From the NCBI GenBank assembly GCA_937888775.1, contig CALAQT010000390.1:1-8212 (forward strand): a stretch of 8,212 nt of DNA. The letters are read 5' to 3'. Origin of the DNA: an uncultured Actinomycetes bacterium. GTDB taxonomy: Bacteria > Actinomycetota > Thermoleophilia > Solirubrobacterales > Solirubrobacteraceae. Both the position numbers and the translations under genes were made by a program. The first letter of the stretch is position 1. Each line of letters begins with the position of its first letter. The notes under the pieces are model-generated. The model saw nothing but the letters and a program-made list of their open reading frames with translations. It had not been told where the DNA came from and did no database searches. Shown here in pieces: positions 1 to 4,707 of this stretch.

Positions 1-8
1 GGACGTTT

Positions 9-35
9 CCGCGCCCCCGCCTGCCGGGGGCGCGG
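9..35. terminator. Strong GC hairpin, possible terminator
   Basis: A perfect 11-bp inverted repeat (9-19 pairs with 25-35) encloses the 5-base loop CCTGC. The stem is almost entirely G and C. On the plus strand it is followed only by TCATTACT, a poor U tract, so it may be a weak intrinsic terminator or an mRNA-stabilising stem for a gene ending left of the window. Confidence 0.45.
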
Positions 36-98
36 TCATTACTGCACGCTCGGGGCTAGGAGTACAGTTACTATGACCTTGACACTCTGACGGCTGAA

Positions 99-185
99 AT
101 GGACGAACTGGTGGCACTAGAGGAAAAGGTGACTGCCACATTGCTCGGCGGGCACAGTCTCGCATTGCTGCAAGAGAGGCACTAG
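99..185 (+). CDS. Possible small ORF, start unclear
   Basis: This open frame encodes about 28 residues from ATG 99, beginning MDELVALEEK and ending LLQERH. The same frame is open back to position 60. A GGAG at 59-62 sits 10 bases before an ATG at 73, but that ATG is in another frame and stops after five codons. A one-base loss just after that ATG would explain this: restoring it would give a protein of about 38 residues. The sequence is acidic and helical like the next small ORF. I do not recognise it. It may be a broken small gene or chance. Confidence 0.2.
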   Translation: MDELVALEEKVTATLLGGHSLALLQERH

Positions 186-240
186 ACCTCGCACAACTGA
201 CACACGCAATGCAGAATGGGAGTGGTAACTACTGACTGAT

Positions 241-438
241 TTGACCGAGGAAACTGGCAGCCAACTGGCAGACGCACTCGCCAAGGCGACTGCCGAACGT
301 GACAGGGAGAAACTTATCTCTGCCACACAACCACTGTTAGATGCAATGACAGAGGACGAACGTGACACTGCTGAAAAAGTAGCTACCTATAACCGGATGA
401 CAGTTTACGACTATATCCACTGGAAAAGCCGACTGTAA
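241..438 (+). CDS. Small hypothetical protein, helical
   Basis: This encodes 65 residues from TTG 241, rich in Asp, Glu, Ala and Lys, probably mostly helical, with a Tyr/Trp-containing tail (YDYIHWKSRL). I do not recognise the family. The start is uncertain. A GGGAG at 218-222 is 18 bases from TTG 241 but only 9 bases from CTG 232 in the same frame, and that longer start would give the typical opening (M)TDLTEE. A TAA at 226-228 limits the frame upstream. It lies 33 bp upstream of the next small ORF on the same strand, so the two may be cotranscribed. Codon use is less GC-biased than in the genes right of 3150, in keeping with acquired DNA. It contains an 11-bp tandem repeat at 252-273. Confidence 0.5.
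   Translation: MTEETGSQLADALAKATAERDREKLISATQPLLDAMTEDERDTAEKVATYNRMTVYDYIHWKSRL
252..273. repeat. 11-bp tandem repeat inside a small ORF
   Basis: AACTGGCAGCC (252-262) is followed directly by AACTGGCAGAC (263-273). The period of 11 is not a multiple of three, so this is not a protein repeat. It shares a TGGCA core and the 11-bp period with the repeats at 2942-2994. Confidence 0.5.
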
Positions 439-471
439 TCCGCAACACTATCCACAAAGGAGACTCACATC

Positions 472-711
472 ATGGCAGACACTCCCCCTGTGCGCCCAAA
501 CTCGTTCAAGTACGAGAGTGCCGCGCAACCGGTTGTCAAAACCAGCCCTTTTGGCAACCCTGTGCACGATACAGGTGCGGTGGCACCAAAGAGTCCCGGC
601 CCTGATGTGCCTGAGATTGTGCCAGGTAAAGCATTCTTGCCAACGCCTTGCTGCCCGGTCAGGTGCCTTGACCTTTCACACCTGATCGGTCAGCGAGCCT
701 CATGTCACTAG
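472..711 (+). CDS. Small Pro-rich hypothetical protein
   Basis: This encodes 79 residues from ATG 472. It has a strong ribosome binding site, AAAGGAGA at 456-463, with 9 bases between the GGAG and the ATG, which fixes the start. The first 55 or so residues are polar and proline-rich (FGNPVHDTG, SPGPDVPEIVPG), with no membrane segment or recognised domain, so they are probably disordered. The last 25 residues are different in character: they contain two adjacent cysteines and are encoded across the hairpin at 655-689. The natural C-terminus may therefore have been changed by a frameshift or truncation near 630-650. It lies 33 bp downstream of the preceding small ORF, suggesting an operon. Function is unknown. 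Confidence 0.5.
   Translation: MADTPPVRPNSFKYESAAQPVVKTSPFGNPVHDTGAVAPKSPGPDVPEIVPGKAFLPTPCCPVRCLDLSHLIGQRASCH
655..689. repeat. 11-bp inverted repeat hairpin
   Basis: CCGGTCAGGTG (655-665) pairs with CACCTGATCGG (679-689) across a 13-base loop. Ten pairs are Watson-Crick and one is a G-U wobble. No T run follows, so it is a poor terminator. It overlaps the 3' end of the 472-711 ORF and opens a repeat-rich stretch. Confidence 0.55.
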
Positions 712-785
712 GTTGTGGACTGTCATGCCTGTTAGTTCACTAGATGCCAGTGACAAGGGTGCCGCATCGTGACTGTGCGGTAAGT

Positions 786-890
786 AAGCGGAAACGGGTG
801 AGCATCGGTTGTGAACTGGTGAGTGCGGGCGCGGATCACGACACACGCGACACACTGACTTAGGTGACATCCGGTGCTCACCTTCCGCTT
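786..890. repeat. Imperfect inverted repeat, arms of about 20-23 bp
   Basis: The left arm (786-808) contains AAGCGGAA, then GGTGAGCA, then CGG. The reverse complement of the right arm (871-890) has the same three blocks in the same order. The differences are a 3-base insertion (794-796) and one substituted base (805) in the left arm. The arms are separated by 62 bases, too far for a simple terminator. Confidence 0.6.
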
Positions 891-972
891 TGTCGATCAC
901 GTTGCGGCTAAGGTCGCATCACTATTGACATAGTGAACCATCCTTGACGTAGTTGTGAACTGATCGCCCCTG

Positions 973-990
973 AAAGGTCACAAAGGTCAC
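973..990. repeat. Tandem AAAGGTCAC repeat
   Basis: Two perfect head-to-tail copies of AAAGGTCAC lie at 973-981 and 982-990. The GGTCAC core recurs in the intergenic region at 2206-2372, so it may be a binding motif of an element-encoded regulator. Confidence 0.5.
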
Positions 991-1061
991 GCCACCTAAG
1001 CCCTTCTAAGCCGCTCCGGTGGCACGGTAGGACGATTACCCTTCTGAGGGCGCTGATGTGG

Positions 1062-1088
1062 TTGACTCACCCGGCGTGGGGGTATGAT
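1062..1088 (+). promoter_or_regulatory. Candidate promoter of the trypsin-like gene
   Basis: TTGACT (1062-1067) and TATGAT (1083-1088) are close to the -35 and -10 consensus, but the spacer is 15 bp, shorter than the usual 16-18. Transcription from about 1095 would give a leader of about 60 bases containing the hairpin at 1096-1115, ahead of the GTG at 1154. Confidence 0.35.
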
Positions 1089-1095
1089 GAGCCGC

Positions 1096-1115
1096 CCCGG
1101 GCGTCTAGTCCCGGG
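1096..1115 (+). repeat. Leader hairpin upstream of the trypsin-like gene
   Basis: CCCGGG at 1096-1101 pairs with CCCGGG at 1110-1115 across an 8-base loop. It lies between the candidate promoter and the start codon and could affect mRNA stability or translation. No T run follows. Confidence 0.35.
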
Positions 1116-1153
1116 CCGATCCCTACCCGGCGCTCTGGAAGTGGGAGCCACCC

Positions 1154-2197
1154 GTGCCCTTCGTCTTTTCCGGTCTACTTGGAAGCTCCATCTTCCTCTA
1201 TGGCTCCGAGCGCGATGCTGGTGAAGGAGCCAACTGGGGCGGCTCGGGAGTTCTGGTTGGCATTCAGTCGGAGGCGAATCCTTCGCGCACACATTTGTAT
1301 GCGGTGAGCAACGATCACGTCATCCACACGTGTCCGGTCATTCGCCTCGTCCGAGTCGATGGAGATCCTTACGTCCTGCCGGGCACCGATGCGGACTGGT
1401 GTTCGCATCCCGATGGTGACGACATCGCGATACGGTCGCTTGGGGCAGTCGCAAGCCGCGAGTATTGGTGGGTCCCAGATGACCTACTACTATCGCAGGC
1501 AGACCTAGACCCAGAGGATCGTCCCTACCAGATCGGTCCCGGTGACGAGTGTCTCATGGTTGGCCGCTACATCAACCGGGAGTTGCGCCAGTTTGATCGT
1601 CCGGTAGTGCGGTTCGGCAATCTCGCGATGCTCACCGAGCAGGTCTACCAGGACAACCGCTCTTTCGACCAGGAGAGCTTCCTAGTGGATATGCGTTCCC
1701 ATGCTGGCTTCAGTGGATCGCCGGTCTTCGTGTAATACGAAACCGAAGGTTGGCGGTACCTGCCGCCACTGGTTGAGGTGCCGGACTCGGGTGACCCCGT
1801 GAAGGATGCGAATGACCGCGTCAAGGCGATAGGACAACGAGCCGCTGGGCGCGACACGAGCGGAGTCATGGGCAAGAGGTGGCTGCTTGGTATCGATTGG
1901 GGGCATCTGCCGGTATGGGATGACGTCTTCGACGGCAACCAGAAGATCGGCCGGATGCGAGTAAGCACCGGAATGGCCGGGGTTGTACCGGCGTGGAAGC
2001 TCCGCGATCTGCTCAACAAGGAGGGCATTTTGATGGCACGGGACAAGGTCGAGAAGCAGTTGTCCGAGAGAGACGAGGGAGCGGCCATCCTCGACGTGAG
2101 CAAGGAAGACGAGTTTGGGCAATTCGAAGACTTGACGCGAAAGCTCGTTCAGGTGCCGAAACGCGAGCTTGACGAGAAGCGCAACGAAGAGTCCTAG
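1154..2197 (+). pseudogene. Trypsin-like serine protease, split by an in-frame TAA
   Basis: The frame runs from GTG 1154 (GGGAG at 1143-1147 is the likely ribosome binding site) to the TAG at 2195, interrupted by one TAA at 1733-1735. The first part, 193 residues, carries a chymotrypsin-fold triad: His55 in SNDHVI, Asp90 in DDIAI, and Ser187 in GFSGSPVF. The same frame continues after the TAA with YETEGWRYLPPL and a charged C-terminal part (about 150 residues, many Lys/Glu/Asp). The 193-residue product would therefore lose the last strand region of the fold. A CAA to TAA change would explain the stop, giving SPVFVQYETEG. There is no signal peptide, so an intracellular or regulatory protease is likely. 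Candidates are mutation, a sequencing error, or stop readthrough. The substrate is unknown. The family call rests on the triad motifs; the specific subfamily is not recognised. Confidence 0.75.
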
Positions 2198-2368
2198 CGT
2201 TGCCCGGTCACCTCCGCATAGGTGAGTGGGCGTCCGCCACGAGCGCGCGAAGCGCGCGAGAGAGGGTCACAAGAACCTCACGAGTGAGACAAACATGCGG
2301 GACAGTGACCTAACCTCTCGTGCGATGGTTGCCAAGGTCGGTCACGGTAAGTGATCAACAATACTAGG
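2198..2368. terminator. Convergent intergenic region with hairpins
   Basis: This gap separates two convergent genes. It holds a perfect 6-bp stem TCACCT/AGGTGA (2208-2213 with 2220-2225, 6-base loop) and a GCGCGC/GCGCGC stem with GAA loop (2243-2248 with 2252-2257). Neither has a clear T run, so intrinsic termination is plausible on either strand but weakly supported. Four GGTCAC motifs (2206, 2265, 2340, 2367) and one inverted copy (2305) also lie in or at the edge of the gap. Confidence 0.35.
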
Positions 2369-2923
2369 TCACGCTGGATAGTTGCCCTCATACGTGTGAG
2401 ATTCGGCATCGGTCACAATCACACTGGTGATGGTCCCGGCGTCCTTGGCAGCAGCACCGTCTAGCGCGTCTTTGCGAAAAAACACATTCGCACTCTCGCC
2501 ATCGGCAATGTGTTTAGGCAGTTTGTCGCCGCTGCGTCTGGAGGGTTTGCCCACGCACTGACGGCCAGTTGATGTGAGAAAGTGCACGGCCCGTATTTCG
2601 ACCGGGCGGTGACCATTGTTTACTGCACTGACTTCGATCAGTGTGTGCGTACCTGCGGCTGGATTGGTAGCGTTGGGGTTAGGGATTTGGGCATATTGTT
2701 CCTCGAACAGTCGGCACGTCACAATGACCGAGCGTGTGTCTAACTGTTTGTCTCGCTCAGCTGACCGTGTGTCTAGCTGCTTATCTCGCTCAGTGGCGTA
2801 CAGGTAGCTCCGCCATGAGATAACCAGTGCGAGTGATGCGATTACGAGAGCGATGATTGAGAGGATCATCGGCACAGGTGCTAGCACAGGTGCCGGATGG
2901 ATCAAAGAACCTCGCACGAGCAC
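2369..2923 (-). CDS. Single-pass membrane protein, small C-terminal domain
   Basis: This encodes up to 184 residues from GTG 2923. An in-frame TTG at 2905 has a GAGG a few bases upstream, and ATG 2869 starts right at the membrane segment, so the start is uncertain. One hydrophobic helix (about residues 19-38, MILSIIALVIASLALVISW) is followed by two copies of an 11-residue unit with ERDKQLDTRS, likely a helical stalk. The rest is a beta-rich domain with VNNGHRPVEIRAVHF, then a DGES turn and FFRKDAL. Membrane proteins with this helix-stalk-domain plan and an NxGxRPV-like stretch are common hypothetical proteins in actinobacteria. Function is unknown. The C-terminal domain could face either side. 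It is convergent with the trypsin-like gene. Synonymous differences between the stalk repeats support real coding. Confidence 0.7.
   Translation of the reverse strand: MLVRGSLIHPAPVLAPVPMILSIIALVIASLALVISWRSYLYATERDKQLDTRSAERDKQLDTRSVIVTCRLFEEQYAQIPNPNATNPAAGTHTLIEVSAVNNGHRPVEIRAVHFLTSTGRQCVGKPSRRSGDKLPKHIADGESANVFFRKDALDGAAAKDAGTITSVIVTDAESHTYEGNYPA
2733..2798 (-). repeat. 33-bp tandem duplication coding for the stalk repeat
   Basis: Two 33-bp units (2733-2765 and 2766-2798) encode identical ERDKQLDTRS decapeptides. In the best-matching 28 bases they differ at three positions, all synonymous in the minus-strand gene. Confidence 0.7.
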
Positions 2924-2941
2924 CTGATCACAGACCCGAAA

Positions 2942-2994
2942 AGTGGCAACGTAGTGGCAACATCTAGCGCCGGTTTGGCATCAGTTTGGCATCA
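2942..2994. repeat. Phased TGGCA(A/T)C repeats, candidate integrase arm sites
   Basis: There are two pairs of 11-bp direct repeats. AGTGGCAAC occurs at 2942-2950 and 2953-2961. GTTTGGCATCA is perfectly tandem at 2973-2983 and 2984-2994. All four share TGGCA(A/T)C, starting at 2944, 2955, 2976 and 2987, so the spacings are 11, 21 and 11 bp, close to whole helical turns. They lie about 115-165 bp from the attachment core at 3107. Tyrosine integrases of the lambda type bind short paired arm sites at such distances. Arm-site function is an inference from position and phasing. Confidence 0.6.
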
Positions 2995-3106
2995 CAAGGC
3001 GCGCAAGTGATCATCCCCGAGAATCCCGCAAAATGCCTGGAAATGCTCACCTACTGAGCACCGCTAGCCGCAGACAGCCGCAGAAGGTCAAAGCGCCTGC
3101 TCTCGT
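2995..3106. other. Noncoding end of the element next to the attachment core
   Basis: No gene is visible. It includes GCCGCAGA (3067-3074) repeated imperfectly at 3077-3084, a direct repeat of about 10-bp period that could be a further recombination-protein site. The bases just before the core (3102-3106, CTCGT) do not pair with the tRNA anticodon stem, which marks the element side of the crossover. Confidence 0.35.
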
Positions 3107-3148
3107 CTTGTAATGAAGAGGTTTTCGGTTCGAGTCCGAAGGCGGGCT
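3107..3148 (+). other. Attachment site: 3' half of tRNA-Thr(TGT)
   Basis: The segment reads as a tRNA from the anticodon loop onward. The loop is CTTGTAA (3107-3113) with anticodon TGT at 3109-3111. Next come the 3' anticodon stem TGAAG (3114-3118), the variable loop AGGTT (3119-3123), and a perfect T arm, TTCGG-TTCGAGT-CCGAA (3124-3140). The segment ends with the acceptor strand GGCGGGC (3141-3147) and discriminator T (3148). CCA is not encoded. The preceding five bases, CTCGT, do not form the expected CTTCA stem, and no GCCCGCC acceptor strand occurs in the preceding 100 bases. This is a 3' half, as left by site-specific integration with crossover at the anticodon loop. Direction implies that the intact tRNA is left of the window. 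Confidence 0.8.
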
Positions 3149-3500
3149 CTCTGAAAAGCGCTCGATTTGCAGACGTTTTCGCGAGCGCGCTGTCGTAGCC
3201 CGAGCAGGGTTCTAAGACTGGGGTCCATGCCCGGGTCCATTCAGGGGGTAGGCGCGGGTCACCCCCAACCCGACTTCAATGCACGTCCCGGCTACGAGTG
3301 AGCTACCGGACGCGTGGCCCGATGCATCCACGCTTTCGCTCCGGCGGGACGCATGGGACGCAAGGGACGCGTACGGACGCATCTCGTAGGTATCTCTCCC
3401 AAGTACGGCCAGCTACTGCCAGCCCCGCAGTTTCAAGTACCGGCAGCGCCGAGAATCAGCCTGCGGCGACCTTACCGCGCTCGGCGGACCGGCAGAACGC
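3149..3500. other. Noncoding chromosomal region right of the attachment site
   Basis: No convincing gene is seen. A 7-bp stem GCGCTCG/CGAGCGC (3158-3164 with 3182-3188, 17-base loop) may be what remains of the tRNA transcript terminator. GGGTCCAT occurs twice (3221-3228 and 3233-3240). Four 9-10-bp units like GGGACGCAT cover 3346-3382. Confidence 0.35.
3346..3382. repeat. Four tandem units of GGGACGCAT type
   Basis: Units at 3346-3354 (GGGACGCAT), 3355-3363 (GGGACGCAA), 3364-3373 (GGGACGCGTA) and 3374-3382 (CGGACGCAT) share GGACGC. No coding frame or known element explains them. This may be replication slippage or a small binding array. Confidence 0.5.
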
Positions 3501-3527
3501 AAAAACCGCGCTCGAAGCGCGGTTCTT
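3501..3527 (-). terminator. Rho-independent terminator, best on minus strand
   Basis: A perfect 9-bp stem (3504-3512 with 3516-3524) closes a 3-base CGA loop. Read on the minus strand it is followed by TTTTTG. On the plus strand it is followed by TTCTT, so it may be bidirectional. It lies about 70 bp beyond the stop of the minus-strand transposase-like gene and is its natural terminator. Confidence 0.8.
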
Positions 3528-3597
3528 GGGACGTCGATGGGGTTGGTCGCCGTGCCCGGGCAGGGGCGACCGCGCCGGGGTGGCGGCGAGGGAGTAT

Positions 3598-4521
3598 CTA
3601 CGCGGCGCGGCTCGCCCAGTTGGGCGGGGCCGGGGGTCTCGCGGGACGCACGAGCAGCTTGATGCCGCCGACGCCCAGCACACGCCGGGGTTGCGGGATG
3701 GGCCGGCCTTGGGCCGCGGCGGCGACGCAGCGGCGGTAGTGCGCCGAGATGGCGTGCTGAATGACGTAGGTCTGCAGGACGGCGAGCTTGGCCTGGTTCA
3801 GGCGCTTGTAGTAGTTCTTGTCCTTGAACAGGTTGAAGCGGGTCGTCGAGTTGCAGGCAGTAGACCTCGCGGAAGCCGTCGGCGTGCCATTCCGGATAGC
3901 CCTCAATCTCAAAGCGCATCTTCTGGTGCTTGCGGTAGTTGCGCTGGGTGTCCGCGCCTTGTCCGTAAGAGACGTCGTGGGACTGGTCGATGTAGCCTGA
4001 CCCGCGCACCGCCGTGCGGTAATCCGCTCCCTTGAACGCTCCGTCGGACGGGCGACGCCTGGATGCTTGGCGTCGAGGCCGAGGTATGGGACGACCTGCT
4101 GACGCATCTCTGTGCGCCAGAGCTCCGCGGCCATCGGAAGCTCTGACGTCGGAAGGGGTGCGACGGCGACAGCCAGAGCCTCGCGCCGGCTGTTGACGAT
4201 GGTGACCGCGATGTACCCGTGGCCGGTCTTGGACTCCGGAAGGTTCGCGCCGAAGGAGCTGCCGCCCTCGAACTTGGGCGTGACGGACTTCGGGTTGGTG
4301 ACCTTCCTGGGCGTGGTCTGCTTGGCGTTCCGGGTCCGTTTGGCATAGATGCGGGCGGTGTAGACGGATTTCATCGTCGTCCCGTCCGGGCCCGCCACCC
4401 GTGACTCCTCGCGGAACTCGGGGAACTCGATGAGCTTGTCCTGCACGATTTGGCGCAGGCACTGCTCCCATAACTCGACCGAGACGGCCTCCGTCATCCG
4501 CTTTTGCCGGTGGCGGGACAT
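3598..4521 (-). pseudogene. Degraded DDE-type transposase-like gene, two frameshifts
   Basis: Starting from ATG 4521 the minus frame reads MTEAVSVELWEQ through VVPYLGLDAKHPGV. Conserved-looking sequence then moves to a second frame at about 4046-4060 (DGAFKGADYRTAV, then YIDQSHDVSYG, QKMRFEIEGYPEW, REVYCLQLDD). It returns to the first frame at about 3838-3848 (TRFNLFKDKNYYKRLNQAKL). It ends at TAG 3600-3598 after a Pro/Arg-rich tail. The indels compensate each other, and the combined product would be about 307 residues. The DGAFKG segment resembles the second catalytic Asp region of unclassified actinobacterial DDE transposases, and the part before it, HGYIAVTIVNSRREALAV, fits an RNase H-like strand. 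I cannot name the IS family, and the N-terminal DNA-binding part seems short or absent. A non-transposase identity remains possible. Confidence 0.55.
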
Positions 4522-4538
4522 CGTGGACTTCGACGACG

Positions 4539-4550
4539 CGGCCTAGGCCG
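4539..4550. repeat. 12-bp perfect palindrome
   Basis: CGGCCTAGGCCG lies 18 bp upstream of the minus-strand transposase-like start and about 150 bp before the protease gene. It could be an operator or part of an old element end. No second copy was seen in the window. Confidence 0.3.
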
Positions 4551-4694
4551 ACTACCGTCCGCCTTGAGGAACGTTCACGGCGTGCGTGTGGTCGCCGGTT
4601 TGTACGGGCTGCGTTTAGGACTTTGCCCCGATGGCAGGGCTCGCGTGGGCGCGCACACTTGACGGACAATGAGCACAGTGGCGGGGGCTCGCCC

Positions 4695-4707
4695 GATAAT
4701 CGAGGTG
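4695..4707 (+). promoter_or_regulatory. Candidate -10 element giving a leaderless mRNA
   Basis: GATAAT at 4695-4700 ends 7 bases before ATG 4708, the spacing at which transcription would begin on the A of the start codon. No good -35 hexamer lies 16-18 bp upstream. The GAGGTG directly before the ATG is too close to act as a ribosome binding site. Leaderless genes are common in actinobacteria. Confidence 0.35.

Larger units (their letters stand above)
712..1061. other. Noncoding, repeat-rich region
   Basis: No credible gene is visible. The region is dense in repeats. It holds an imperfect long inverted repeat (786-808 with 871-890) and an 11-bp direct repeat GTTGTGAACTG (808-818 and 952-962). 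GTGAAC recurs at 813, 933 and 955, with an inverted copy near 734. Two TTGAC motifs are spaced 19 bp apart (925 and 944). A perfect 9-bp tandem AAAGGTCAC covers 973-990, CTAAGCC occurs at 996 and 1006, and GCCACC/GGTGGC form an inverted pair (991-996 and 1018-1023). Such density suggests protein binding: a replication or transfer origin, or a divergent operator region. The sequence alone does not say which. Confidence 0.45.
1..3148. mobile_element. End of an integrative element inserted at tRNA-Thr (partial)
   Basis: Everything left of the tRNA-Thr 3' half at 3107-3148 is inferred to belong to an integrated element (ICE or prophage remnant) that continues beyond the left edge. Three things support this. 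There is a tRNA 3' half with no 5' half. Phased direct repeats of integrase arm-site type lie just inside it. Base composition becomes clearly more GC-rich to the right of the junction. The contents also fit accessory DNA: small unrecognised ORFs, repeat-rich noncoding DNA, a split protease gene and an orphan membrane protein. No integrase, relicase or phage structural gene is visible, so the element class is unknown. Because the tRNA fragment reads on the plus strand, the intact tRNA-Thr gene should lie at the far left end of the element. Confidence 0.55.

Noticed and set aside
798..863. 21-residue GTG-started peptide inside the long inverted repeat
   Set aside because: It has no ribosome binding site and no resemblance to a known leader peptide. 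Its position in the inverted repeat is better explained by DNA structure.
925..972. Promoters from the two TTGAC motifs
   Set aside because: No TATAAT-like hexamer lies 16-18 bp downstream of either, and no gene starts nearby; they are treated as part of the repeat region.
1645..2122. Two overlapping minus-strand frames of about 150 codons
   Set aside because: They are antisense to the trypsin-like gene, whose plus-strand frame carries the catalytic motifs.
3030..3150. Complete tRNA gene
   Set aside because: The T arm and anticodon loop are clear, but no D arm or 5' acceptor strand GCCCGCC precedes them, and the 5' anticodon stem does not pair.
3298..4035. Plus-strand open frame of 245 codons
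   Set aside because: It is antisense to the transposase-like gene, of low-complexity Arg/Gly composition, and crosses the terminator hairpin.
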